Of a stretch of DNA of 64,000 nucleotides, positions 44,627 through 56,343 are shown piece by piece. Source of the DNA: Fagopyrum homotropicum (taxonomy: Eukaryota; Streptophyta; Magnoliopsida; Caryophyllales; Polygonaceae). Below the pieces are notes generated by a model. That model was not told the DNA's origin and did no database searches. It saw only the letters and a list, made by a program, of their open reading frames with translations. Positions within the stretch are counted from its first letter, which is position 1, and the number at the start of each line of letters is the position of its first letter. The stretch covers positions 157,528,409-157,592,408 of the forward strand of contig BSWB01000002.1 of NCBI GenBank assembly GCA_033239125.1. The letters run 5' to 3'. The position numbers were made by a program, and so were the translations under genes.

Positions 44627-45798
44627 GTACCGAATAATTACACAATTAAATAAGTGAGTTGAGGAGAAAGGTTAAAGTATATAATACGGATGATATATGT
44701 AATAGAGTAGATAGTAACCGGGAAGGAGGAAGAGTGTTATTCTTTTTCGAGTGGATTCAAGTTTGAACTTATGATCTATAAGTAGCTAACCAAGAGACAC
44801 GAAGTATGGAAACAAGTTTAAATGGAATTAGAAGGTTTAAGAATAATTTTGAGAAACCTTCGGCTGAGGGTAAGATGGTCTTTTACCATAAGAGAGCTTT
44901 TTCCGTAATTCCTTCGCATGAGGTTGGACATCAAGATGTGATTTTGATACACATGCCTTATTTAACAGGCGTTTGAGTTACCACGAGTACGGACTGTTTG
45001 AGACGTGTTAGAGGGTATTTTGACTCAGGTAAGTCCTTGCGACTTACTTAGCCAGTTTCTGAGTGTTAGTTGAGTAATAGTAGTGGTGTGTGCTATTGCG
45101 TGATTTAATAATAATAACTTGCTAGGACGACTGTTATTATTACGTTTAAGGCCCAAGTGTATGTATAACGGGCCGTGACATCACTGCCCAGCTCTGACAG
45201 GAGACTGGGAGGTTCTCTATACCCAGACCATGCAGGTACAAGGTGAGATGCATCGGATCCATTCCTGATGGTTACACGGGGGCGGAGGCGAGGTTTGGGA
45301 ATCCCTCGTGTCACAAAATAAGTATCACTAGAGTGAACGAGTAAATTAAAGCAAGATAATAAAACGGACTTGTTTGAAGCATGCTGAGTGTTTATGTTTA
45401 TCTGAGTGTGTTTGTGCTGCTATTATTCTGCTAATATTTAGATAACTAGCTAACGGTTCCTCTTGTTGTTGTTTTAGTTTTACCGCAGGTTAGATCAGCA
45501 GCTGAGTGATCCGGGAGTAGTGGTCAGCCGGGTCTCCGTACTCCTTAGAGTGGGGTTGGGGTTGTTTTGTCTTTCCTTTCTTTTGGTTAAGACAGTTGTT
45601 CTTTTCTTTTGTTTAAGTACTTTAGGCTGCTAGACAATGTTGCATTCATTACTCTAAAAACATGGTTTTTATGAATTTCGGTTTCTTATTTGTGTCTTGT
45701 TGCAAGATCCTAGTAATGTTGTTGTCAAACTGAGGTCGGGACCCATTGTGAGGTCCTAACCAGTAATACTCCGAGTTCTGAGAATTCGGGGTATTACA
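43346..45798 (+). repeat. Second LTR of T2
   Basis: TGTAATAACCG to GGGGTATTACA, 2453 bp. Differences from the first LTR include AAATGATAAA to AAACGATAAA, GGCCCAAC to GGCCTAAC, GCTGCTGTCC to GCTGTTGTCC, GCAAGTATAAG to GCAGGTACAAG and TTAACACAG to TTAAGACAG, plus the shorter AT tract. It is followed by a second primer site (45802-45815), so it acts as a 5' LTR for the partial copy on its right. Confidence 0.9.
44589..44624. repeat. (AT)n microsatellite, 36 bp, in second T2 LTR
   Basis: Counterpart of the 96-bp tract at 37634-37729. Confidence 0.95.
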
Positions 45799-47600
45799 AC
45801 TTGGTATCAGAGCTCTAGGTTGGCAACAATGGCACTTGAAATTTTCTGAAAGACCGAATAAGTTTTAAGCAGAACCCGAAAAGGGGTCTGAGTTTTAAAA
45901 AGAGAATTTTGGTTTTTAAATGCATGCATAGTCTGGTTGGGGATAGAAAAGTACGGCTGACCACCACTGCTACCGCGGATCTCAGTTTGCTTAGTATGGA
46001 CTTTAGGTTTTACTGTAGTTGGACTTTTAGCTTGTTTATAAAGATATGTTATATAGATAGGTGTATGCCGAAGATTAGTAGAATTTATAGTTACATTACG
46101 CCCTTAATGGAGATAACAGTTTGAGATCCTCATTCAGTTGACACACCTAAATTTTTGAAGAGTGTCAACGTGAGGATTAGTATGTACATCTTATGTGCAT
46201 TAGGATAGACGAACATCGGACAACTCCTTCGAGCTTGTTGAGGAACGTCGAGACGGAAAAGTGAAGACTCAAAGACAACAACAATTACGATGACAAGAAG
46301 AGAATTCCGAATCAACTCAACGGGATCAAATGAAGGATATACAAGAGAGTAGTTTCGGAGAAACAAGAGATGATCGCCAACTAGGGAATTGAGAAAGACA
46401 ACGGAGAGGCTATTTCAAGTTGTGTAAAGTGACTTCACAGACAAAGAGGATGACGTCGAAAATTTGCCATAGACATGAAAGTCAAAAGAGAGATATAGTA
46501 ACGATCAAGAAAAGGAACATGAAATTTAAGCTCACTGACAAACTAGGAAGTGAAAGTTGATGCCAAAAGCAACGCGAAATATGATCACTCTCAACAAGCT
46601 AATTACCACCGCAATCCAGATTGATAACCGAGACAGTCAAGAGTATGGAAGTCAACACGAGATACATTAACCATCCAAATAGAAAGAGTTAAAGAGCTGC
46701 AACTTGGAAGCTTACGCATTGCTAGAAAGGGAAAGGTGGATTTCACCAACGTGGAAGTGGAGTGATCTCATAGAACAGAGGAGAATTGTGACATAGACCG
46801 TGATACAACAATAACCAGCTTCTGTAAAGGCAGCATTACAAGCAACAACCAAGGAAGAAGAATGTGTGAGAAGAGTATTGGTGAACCCGAGGGACCCCAA
46901 TAACTCCCCATTCAAAAGGAATTTAAGCTAACAACACTACAAGTTCATAATAGAGAACCGCAAATAGACGATAACTCAGGTAAAAGAATCACGGAGATTT
47001 ACCTACAAGCTACCCTAGAAGGATTGAAAAGTCTGTTGATGGAAGAAGAATGATACAACTGGACTCGTAAGAGTATAACAATCTTACAAAAGTGTAGATT
47101 GTAGGAGGAGCTAAAGAAGAATAAACAGAGAGACTGAAGGAGATATATTTCACCAAGTATATCAAGCCTCAAAAGAGATGGAAGAAAAGTAAGTCTATGA
47201 TGTTGTAGAAGGTCAACTACATCCTACTTGGACAACTTAAAAGTTACATGTGCGGGTTAACTAGTGATGGTTAGTTAACCGATAAGAAGAATAACCACAG
47301 GGTTATAAAAAGAATTTTATCGACATCTAGTGAATTTCTTTCGGAGATCCACGACGAAAATGGTGAAGTTAATACAAGTACTAGTAGCCTGGATGGTAAC
47401 GTTAAATGAGTTCAATATGATAATTCTAATAAAGAAATTTAAGAGCAGCTCTTGACGGTCGGTAATGACCCTTGAAGATAGAAATGGTAAAAAGGGAATT
47501 GTTGGGAGTAGTTACTTACTACTGACTACGAAAGATACATACCAGAGTTAGAATGAAGGGATCCCTGTAAGAAGAACTAGAAGATTAAGAGGAAGTAGAT
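45799..47600 (+). other. Second, truncated T2 internal region
   Basis: Repeats 38904-40705, apparently without change, including the primer site (45802-45815). It ends at GGAAGTAGAT (47600), where the first copy continues GATTGG. Minus-strand T1 sequence begins at the next base, so this end is a deletion or recombination point, not an LTR border. Confidence 0.85.
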
Positions 47601-50600
47601 CCCCCTAAAAAGAACTTTCGTCCCGAAACTTGCAATGAACCACAAGGTCACATATCAACAACGCAAAAACACTGAACTCAACTCATATATTCCCACCCGG
47701 GGCACAAAACTCACAACGTCACAAAAGCGTGCACAACACAACAGTGGAAACTGAAACTCAGACATCTATGTTAAAGGTACAACCACATCCGCTTAGAACT
47801 CAGGATAGTTCCTCTGGATACTATCCTATGTCTCCCAAGTCGCCTCATCAGCTCCTCGCATCAACCACTGAATCTTCATCATCGGTATGTCCTTCGAACC
47901 CAAGCGTCTCATACTACGCTCTAAGATATCTACCGGATGCTCTACGAACGTGTGGGCTGGCTCGACCACTAGATACTCATGATTGGAGATGTGTCTCGGG
48001 TCTAGTATGTTCTCTCGTAACTGAGAAACATGGAAGACTGGGTGAACACCCTCAAGCCTCGGTGGCAAAGCAAGTTTGTATGTTGCGTCTCCAACTCGCT
48101 CAAGAATCTCAAAAGGTCCGACATATCTAGGATTTAGCTTCCCCTTGACGCCGAAGCGTTTGACGCCTCGTGTTAGGGATACCCTCAGCCAAAGCTGAGC
48201 TCCAACTCCGAACGCTAGAGGTATGCGTCTCTTATCTGCATAAGACTTCTGACGACTTTGCGCTGCTAACATCCGTTCTAGGATCATCGCTACTCTGGCC
48301 ATATCATCCTGTATCTACTCAAGTGCTACTCTACTTTGGCTCATCCCAGCACAACGGTGTACGTTATCTCTGTCCGTACAAAGCCTCATAAGGAGTCATC
48401 CTAATCGAAGCGTGTCAACTGCTGCTATACGAAAACTCCACTAAGGGAAGGTGATCTGGTCACACTTGTCCCCAGTGTAGTACGCAGGCTCTCAAAATGT
48501 CCTCCAAAGTCTGGATGGTCCGCTCGGACTGACCAACGGTCTAAGGATGATAAGCAGTCGTGAACTACAGACTCGTACCTAGGGCGGCATGCACTTGCTG
48601 CCAAAACCTCGAGGTGAACCATCCGTCTCTGTCAAAGACTATAGTCCTAGGTACTCCATGAAGTCTCAATATCTGTCTAGTGAACTCCTCTGCTAATCGA
48701 CTTACCGGCCACATTTCCTTGATAGGAATGAAACGTGCGGTCTTCGTCAGTCGATCCACTGTCACCCAGATAGCGTCAAAGTCTCGACTCGGTCTCAAAC
48801 CGGTGACAAAGTCCATAGAGATGTCCTCCCACTTCCATTGAGTGACGGGAAGTGGGTGTAGCTCGCATCCTGGTCGATGATTCTCGATCTTGACCTGTTG
48901 ATGGGTCGCACACTAAACTACATATTTCGTCACATCTGGCTTCAGACTTCCCCACTAGAAAGAGCGTTTGATATCTTGATACATCTTACTCGCACCGGGG
49001 TGCATTGAGTAAGGTGAAGAGTGAGCCTCCTGAAGGATCCACTGTCTCAACTCTTGATCTGAAGGCACACATACACGCTCCTGGCGTCTCAAGATCCCAC
49101 CAACACCTACTGCAAACTGTGGCGCCTCTCCTCGAGGCATCCGGTCTCGGATCTGTGTCAAAGCTGGACAACCTCCTGCTTCCGTCAGATCTCAACCAAC
49201 AGGTCAAGTAATATCTCCAAGGTGGATAGTTGGTTGTCGGAATCCGGGAAGTGGATATCCATCTCTATCCATACCAAGTCTCGCTACAACTGAGGCTGAG
49301 CTGTCAGGCAAGCGATCGCTCTCCTATGGAGTCTTCCTACGGAGGGCATCAGCTACCACATTCCCCTTCCCCGAGTGGTATAAGATCTCAAGATTAAATT
49401 CCTTGATCAATTCCAACCATCTCCTCTAGCGGTTATTCAACTCCCGCTGAGTGAATATATACTTCAGACTCTTACCCTTCTACATCAAAACACACCCCAA
49501 GCCTAGCTTGGATGTGTCGCTGTAAATCACAAAGTCCTCAATGCCCTTTGGTTGAGCTAAGACAAGAGCAGAGGTCAACCTCTTCTTCAGCTTCTCAAAG
49601 CTCTGTAGGCACGGCTCGGACTATACAAATCTCATAGACTTCCTTAGCAAGAAAGGGAGCGGTCGGGAGATAACTAAAAAGCCCTCAACAAAATGCTTTT
49701 AGTAGCCCACAAATCCTAAGAAGCTGCGTACCTCCTTGATGTTCTTAGGAGGTGACCATGATTCAAGTGACTCGATCTTCGCTGGATCTACCTTGATCCC
49801 TTCAACTGAAACTATGTGACCGTGGAATGCTACCTCAAACATCCAAAACTCACACTTAGAGTGCTTGGCGTAAAGCTCTCTATCCTACAGGACTTGAAGG
49901 ACGATCCTCAAATGTCCTGTATGCTCATCTCTGCTACGAGAGTATACCAGAATGTCATCTATGAAGACAACTACAAACTGGTCTAGAAAGTCGATGAAGA
50001 TGTTGTTCATCAACTTCATGAAAACTAGGGGTGCATTTGTGAGCCCGAATGGCATCACTACAAACTCATGGTGGCCATACCTGGTCCGAAATGCCGTCTT
50101 GGCTATGTCCTACTCTCTCACCCTCAGCTGGTGATATCCGGGTCTCAAAAAGATCCGTGAAAACACTGAAGCTCCATGCAATTGATCCAAAAGATGGTCG
50201 ATACGGGGCAATGGGTACTTATTCTTGATTGTCACCTTGTTCAGCTCTCGGTAATCAAAACATAACCTCATCGACCCGTCTTTCTTTCTGACAAAGAGTA
50301 TTGCTGTGCCTCAAGGAGATACCCTAGGGAGGATGAAGCCCTTCTCAGCTAACTCCTCGAGATGCTTCTTAAGCTCAAGCATCTCGATAGGCGCCATACA
50401 GTAAGGAGCCTTCGAGATCGGTCTCGTCCCGGGCTCTAGATCAATGCCAAAGTCTACACTCCTCTCTGTGGAGGCAAACTGGATGGCTCTCCAAAAACGT
50501 TGGTAAACTCGCCTGCTACCGGAATCTCCTCCAAAGCTGGACTCATACTATCTTTCATGGCACAAAATCAGAAAGCCTCGCAACCCTGACCGATAAGTCT

Positions 50601-50674
50601 CGCAGCCCGAACTGCACTGATGGTTGTACCGGTCTTTCCGAGATGCCATCCTCGGAAAATCTTCACATGGCCTG
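47601..50674 (-). pseudogene. T1 pol: protease end, RT, RNase H, integrase and chromodomain, decayed
   Basis: Read from 50674 leftward. A protease end (RLIGQGCEAF, near 50580) is followed by RT with DGSMRLCFDYRELN, PLPRIDHLLDQL and the catalytic FIDDILVYS (about 49940-49972). RNase H has FVIYSDTSKLGLG (about 49500-49540). The integrase zinc-binding region has HPGASKMYQDIKRSF (about 48955-49020), and its core has WVTVDRLTKTARFIP and VFDRDGWFTSRFW (48565-48816). The C-terminal domain and chromodomain follow (47826-48302: LNPRYVGPFEILERVG, HPVFHVSQLRE, IQWLMRGADEATWE). Stops and shifts break every domain. The polypurine tract, minus-strand TTTTTAGGGGG, ends at 47601. Its LTR is missing there, so the T1 LTR at 34771 is probably the separated partner. 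Confidence 0.85.
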
Positions 50675-51688
50675 ACTGTGTTACAAGGACCAAATGATGG
50701 TGATTAGATGTTTACTTTTGGTTTAACTATCTTTTTTACATGTTTATCTTTTATTTTTGGTTAATGTAGCTAGTTTGATGAAATTTTCAAGTCCATAAAT
50801 GTTTAATTTTTTTGGGTGACATTGTTTTCGTTACCCAAATATGAATTATAGTATTTTTCTCATTATTGGGTATATGCTTATTGTTTTTGTGGTATGTTTC
50901 TTATTGTTGAGTATGCTTAAAGTGATATTTTTGGGTATGTTTTATGGTTATCCAAACTGTGTTACAAGGACCAAATGTCATTTGGTATTGATGTTTGTGT
51001 ACAATATCGATTTGTGTAAATTTTGGTTATGACAAATTCAACTTGGATATGCTTTTATGCGTGTATTGGCTTTGTAGTATATTTCTTATTATTAAGTATA
51101 TTTAAAGTGATGTCGTGGGTATGTTTTATGGTTACCCAAAATGTGTTATAATGATCAAATGTCAAGCGAATTTTTGGGTAATGACCAAAATGTCATTTGA
51201 TATTGATATTTGTGTACAATATCGAGTTTTGAAAATTTTAGGTATGACAAATTTAAATTGGGTATGGATTTTGTATTAAGTGATGTTTAAATTGGGTATA
51301 AATATAAAATATTATCCAATTTATGGATATTGTTTTATTTTGATATTTGATTTATTGGGTATGTTGTTTTCGAGTATGTTTTTGTACTTTGAGAAATTTA
51401 TTTTTGGGTATGATTGTGACATTAATTGGGTAAGCGGATTTTTGGGTAAGCGAATTTTTGGGTAAGCGGATTTTTCTGGGTAGAGGGCTGCATTTTTTTG
51501 GCCACAAATTTCCTCCAAATGTCAATCAAAAGGTCACAGTCAACACTCACATCAACCATCACTCATTAGTCATCACTTTTGTCAACTTTTTGTCTTATTT
51601 ATGAATTAGTCTAGTAAAGTAGGAGCCCTATTTCTCAATTTGTAATTGGTAGGGTCCTAAATTTCAACTCTATAGTGTAAAAGACCCT
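50675..51688. mobile_element. Non-autonomous DNA element N2, relative of N1
   Basis: The right end, read on the minus strand, is GGGTCTTTTACACTATAGAG, resembling the N1 left end (GGGCCTTTTACAATGTAGAG). Further inside, both have GGxTCCTA and GGGTAA phrases. The interior has a tandem duplication of about 190 bp (50891-51050 and 51077-51267), and ACTGTGTTACAAGGACCAAATG is found both at the left border (50675) and inside (50954). Near the right it has GGGTAAGCG repeats (about 51427-51470). No transposase is visible. The left end is set by the break in T1 pol and is approximate. Confidence 0.45.
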
Positions 51689-51810
51689 AAGTACCAATTC
51701 AGCCTTCAATTTTTGATGTATTTTTGCATGGGTGTTGAGCTGACAATTCACTAGTATAGCCTGTATGATTTCCACGTAGTGCCATGCATGCCATGTGTCT
51801 CTACATGGTT

Positions 51811-51982
51811 CCATGTCCTCTATAACGGCATGAAACATCACAAAGATCAATATCTTTCTTTATTTCAAGTATGCAAAGATTTCAACCTATTAACTCTCTA
51901 AACGTTAATCAAATTCCAAAATAGAACTCATCCATTGAAAAGTGAGGACGTTCATTCTACATAAATATCTCTCATTTAAATA
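51811..51982 (+). repeat. Direct repeat, first copy
   Basis: CCATGTCCTCTATAACGGCA to TCTCATTTAAAT. It matches 53482-53655 with roughly a dozen differences and lies 1.67 kb away in the same orientation. It is not bounded by TG/CA, so it is more likely a segmental duplication than an LTR pair. Confidence 0.8.
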
Positions 51983-52539
51983 TGAAAATTTTTGGCCTAC
52001 TAGACTTTTTTTAGTTTTATGTTTAGTAAGTGTATCTCATTATTTTTTACCACTTTCATTTAATGGTAGGTAAAACTAATAAGAAAATTAACCCCCTATA
52101 TTTTTAATTAAAAAAAATAGATGTTTATTAATATTATGTTAGTGTAAGTTTTAATTCTTAACTAGTTTAGAACACGACATAACTAGTTTAGAACTCGTGT
52201 CGTGTACGGGTATTTGTAAGATATATACATCTAAATATATATTTTATTTTGAGTATATTAAAAGAAATACATAAACGTTACCCACGACGCTTTTGAATAA
52301 GTTCATAATTATGCGAGAAAACAATAAAAGAATAGTAAAACAAATAATGAAGTCCGCGATGAATATATGATTATATTTGGGGCGTTGTCATGCTAGAAAA
52401 TCGCACTATATTTCCTGTCATAATTAGATTAATAAAGATAGTATTGATCAGATAAATTAGTTTATAAATCCAAAAAAAAAATTTCATCACTAAATAATTC
52501 AAGTTCTTATGAAGATATAAAAATATTACACCCATAAAA
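51983..52539. other. AT-rich segment, nothing recognised
   Basis: Only short AT-rich words and a duplicated phrase TAGTTTAGAAC(A/T)CG (about 52163 and 52182) are seen. Confidence 0.5.
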
Positions 52540-53113
52540 AACTTAAATTTTGAACATCATGATCACGTCCCATCATTCCAAACCCGGTATCGTCCTACTA
52601 AATCTGGTCCCATCTTGCCAAACCCGGTCTCGTCCTGCCAAACCTGGTCCCATCCAGATCCCGGCGGTAATTCATTCAAAATTAGAACTCTTGTCCCGAC
52701 CCCGCCCTGCTAAAAACTATCCGGAACGGTATAAAACTTTAATTATAAAATAATAAATATAAATAAAATTGATAACCATTAGTAATATACATATATAGTT
52801 GTAATACAATTATGCTTATACAATAAAAAATCATGCTGGTCAAACCGTCAAATATGACAAATGATCCAAACACTGTCGGAATATGGGCATTACTTATTTT
52901 AAGTATGATATATACGGATATTTTTGTGGATAAAGTGTAAAATTCAAAGACAATAAATCAAGTAAGGGTTAAGCGGGATTGAGCCCGTTCCGTCCCGATC
53001 TCAATCGAGATAGGACCTGATGGGATTCAATCTAAAATACCCAATGTAAAATAGCCGGGACGGGGTTGAGATGACCTCAATTCCATTTCATCTAGTCCCT
53101 TGTTCACCCCTAG
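52540..53113. mobile_element. Possible hAT-like non-autonomous element
   Basis: The right end on the minus strand reads TAGGGGTGAACAAGG, a usual plant hAT terminal sequence (53099-53113). Subterminal GC-rich repeats are found at both sides: CCAAACCCGGT(A/C)TCGTCCT and GGTCCCATC near 52570-52660, and CGTCCCGATC or GGGACGGGG near 52990-53060. The left terminal repeat was not found, and no transposase is present, so the left edge is approximate. Confidence 0.4.
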
Positions 53114-53481
53114 GTTAACATAAAAATATTTTTGAAAGATAGATTTTTAAAAATTTTGGTTTAAAAAAATTAAGTCGATTAATAGGTTCATTCATAATCG
53201 AGTAAGTAAAAAAGTGAAACTTTAATTTATAATTTATTACCAAATTTTGATTAAATTAATTATTTAATAAAATACCCAATGTAAAATAGCCTTTTTTATT
53301 ATTTTATTATTTGATTTTTTTTACCATCTTCATACCCTCATGTTGATCACAAGCAGTTGTAGTCTTGTCTCCTTGCACATGCCTCTCTTTATCTTTAATA
53401 CCCAATAAACTAGTCTGCATGGCTTACACGTCCTCTACAAGAACCGATGTTGTCTTTTTACTTTGGTTAATCTGATTGGTT

Positions 53482-53655
53482 TCCACGTCCTCTATAACGG
53501 CATGAAACATCACAAAGATCAATATTTTTCTCTATTTCAAGTATCCAAATATTTTAACCTATTAACTCTCTAAACGTTAATCAAATTCCACAATAGAACT
53601 CATCCATTGAAAAGTGAGGAGATTCATTCTACACAAATATCTCCCATTTAAATAG
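53482..53655 (+). repeat. Direct repeat, second copy
   Basis: CCACGTCCTCTATAACGGCA to CTCCCATTTAAAT; counterpart of 51811-51982. It lacks about 40 bases found just upstream in the first copy. Confidence 0.8.
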
Positions 53656-55340
53656 GGGGTGGACTCAATTTGAAACCCCACAATCCTTCAAAAAGTTATC
53701 ACAAAAAATGTAATCTAACCAAATCAAGTCTCGATCAAAACTAGGGGAAACAATTTTGTAACATGACATTGATGAATCAGATAAAGAGATGGAGAAGAAG
53801 AATACTAGGAGAGACCGTGCAAGCTTAGATAAGTTTGGATATAAAGAAAGTTTGAAGAAAAGGAGAGTATACGCAAGCTTAGATGCGTTTTTTCTTTGTA
53901 GTCATTCTATAAGACAAAGTAGAAATTGAGAGGGAGAAGGCGAGAGTCGAAAAAAAGAAACAAGCTAGATCGAGTGGAACCTGAAAACTCCACCTTGATT
54001 AAAATGGTTTACAAGTATTGATGATGGAAGACTTCACACAAATATAGCAGTTGGATATACTAACAATATATTGATTATATTCTCTAGATATTTGGTCGGT
54101 TTGAATTCAGTGCAGGTTTTATCTAAATTTCAAGTGCCTTGAAGTTTGATTCAAGGAAAAAGAAAGATAGAAAGTACAAAAGGATGAAATCAAGGGCCTT
54201 GGAATTTTATATGCACGGAACAAGGATTCAAAAAGAGTTGAAGATTTTATTGGAAGATTTTGTAACAGAAAGATCTCATTAACCAAAGATCTTATCAACC
54301 GAAGGAAAATCTTATTAAACGAAGGAAGATCTCAACCGAAGAATAGAGAATCTTTTCTATAAGATTTTCTAAACAACAAACTGCAAAAATATCTTCTCTC
54401 TCAATTCAACAGAAGACGAGAAGATCAAGGAGTTGAGGACTCGACGTGTTCTCAGGAGCTGAAGACTTGCAACGTCTACCTTATCTCCAAACAAGAAACG
54501 ATATTCATGGAAAAGAATATTGATCTTCAAACGGTCATCTCTACAACGGCTAGAAGACCTTTTCCATAGAAGAGTATAAATGAAGATGATGTTCGAAGAA
54601 GACAAACACACAAGCTTACACAGGAAAACATCTTTACATCCTCGAGCAACCTAATCATCTTCATTCGTTGTTTTTCTTTCTCTCATTCACGCAAAAGCTT
54701 TATCCCCTTAGAGAGAGAAAACACTAGAGCTCCATTGGAATATCTAATTAGTGTTATACTAGAGTGTGTGTTACTCTGCGAAGTAACTAGGCTATTATAG
54801 CTAGATTAAGAGTTGGAGCTAGATCGTAGCATTGACTACAGTGAGAGAAGAAGGGGATTTCTTCTAGTTTGTATCTATGACTCTTTGAAGCTGATAATAG
54901 ATAGTTAGATCCTACGGATATACTCTGGGACGGAGAGTAGGCTATTTAGAGCCGAACTTCGTAAACATATCCTCGTGTCATTCTTTTCAATTCCGCACCA
55001 TACATACTTTATTGTGACTAACTTTGTTTTGCAGGAGCAAGAAGTCAAGACCCTTGAAAGAAGTTTCAAAGCCTTTGAAATCAAAGTTTCACGACAAGCA
55101 CTGATTGACATCAAGGTTCTTGAAAGGAGTTTCAAGGCCTTGAGATTTGGTTTGCGAAAAGTTCTCATACTCTATTCAACCCCCTTCTAGAGTATCATTT
55201 AACTTATTTATTTCACCTACCGGTTCTTCAGAACCTAATCATACCTTGTTTCAAATTTTTATTTTACTTGGATCGGCAATTCAGCGTCATCACAAACACC
55301 ATGAACATATGCATCACAAACAATAAATCAACAATGACTC
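53656..55340. other. Non-coding segment, possibly containing a solo LTR (about 54100-55200)
   Basis: No gene is recognised. From about 54700 the sequence resembles the 3' part of SIRE-type copia LTRs: ACTCTATTCAACCCCCTTCT (about 55167-55186) preceded by a GAGCAAGAAG context. A direct repeat CTTGAAAG(A/G)AGTTTCAA(A/G)GCC is at about 55050 and 55116. No primer site or partner LTR is seen, so the call is tentative. Confidence 0.3.
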
Positions 55341-55767
55341 CACTAAGTAACAAAAACACAATTTTGCGACGGCATTAATTGACGTAAAAGAAAACGCACA
55401 TTTTATGAAGGCCCAAACTGTCGGCGTTGTGCATCGTAAAGAAATATTTTTTTGTAACGGGATGAATCGCCGGCACAAAACTGCACGCCTTTTGCAACGG
55501 CCTCAATTGCTGCCGTTGTTCCGTCGCAAATGATGTGTTTTTGGAAATTTCTGTCGCAAAAAAAGGAACACCTCTTGCAATGACATTACTTGTCGTCATT
55601 GTGCCGTCGCAAGAAACATGTCGATAGGGCAATTTTGCCGTCACAAAAAATATAACAATCACTGCAGGAATTAGGTTGTCTCTATGCGGTCGCAAAAAAA
55701 TAATTACTAGCAACGGCAAATGGTTGCCATTGCAAAAGTTCGTCGCAATTTTTTTTTTTTTGTAGTA
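55341..55767. mobile_element. CACTA-derived MITE
   Basis: The left end is CACTAAGTAACAAAAACAC; the right end on the minus strand is TACTACAAAAAAAAAAAA, both variants of the CACTA terminal sequence. Subterminal repeats of TTGCGACGG or CCGTCGCAA occur throughout (for example 55363, 55541, 55603, 55737), alternating orientation, the arrangement that CACTA transposases bind. At 427 bp there is no room for a transposase, so it depends on an autonomous relative. A matching 3-bp target duplication is not evident, and the minus-strand frame through it is not a gene. Confidence 0.7.
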
Positions 55768-56079
55768 ATTATAGTACGAACAAAGTTTACAAGAAAAGCA
55801 AAGAAAGATAAAAATTATAAAAGATCTCCCATAAAGTATAAAGAAAAAGTAAGAGGAGTTTAGGAGGAGGATGTAAAACGTCTTTGTAAACCAAAAAATT
55901 GCAGCTAAGCTTCCAATGAAGTGAAGTTCAAATGTAGAGGACTGGAAAGTATTTTGCAAAGCACTTGTCTCAGATCTCATGAACTTTCTTTTTTTCTATG
56001 CATTTTCACTTTCAAATGTAGGGTTTCATGTGAGGAGGAGTAGCGCCGATAGGGTTTAGTATCAAAGAAAAGAGCTTAA

Positions 56080-56242
56080 TATAGGATATATTTAGCAAAT
56101 ATATAGAATAAGAGGGAATGCTTTATAATAAAGCCAAAAGGTTAACAACCATAACAGACTACCTATTCTTGTATATATATACTTGTGATCCGTTTCTACA
56201 TTCAATATAGAATTTTCTTTCAGTTTATTTCATCTCTTCACA
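56080..56242 (+). repeat. R3 5' LTR (start approximate)
   Basis: Ends CATCTCTTCACA directly before the primer site TGGTATCAGAGCC (56243-56255). The upstream part (GGTTAACAACCATAACAGAC and TGTATATATATACTTGTG) resembles the R1 LTR. The start could not be fixed because the 3' LTR is absent. Confidence 0.55.
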
Positions 56243-56255
56243 TGGTATCAGAGCC
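56243..56255 (+). other. R3 primer binding site
   Basis: TGGTATCAGAGCC, initiator tRNA-Met type, immediately after the LTR CA. Confidence 0.85.
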
Positions 56256-56343
56256 ATGAATACTGATTCTCAATTTTTTGAAGTAAACCTTTCCATTTTC
56301 CCATAACATATTCCCTATTTTACACATTTTTCGTAATCGTTCC

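Noticed and set aside
50675..51688. Helitron
   Set aside because: No TC start, no CTRR end with a preceding hairpin, and the termini resemble the inverted-repeat ends of N1.
53034..53291. SINE or LINE insertion with a 23-bp target duplication
   Set aside because: The left copy lies inside the hAT-like subterminal region, and the enclosed 212 bp has no A-tail, Pol III box or coding trace.
55375..55980. 201-codon minus-strand frame
   Set aside because: About two thirds of it is CACTA-MITE subterminal repeat; no conserved motif.
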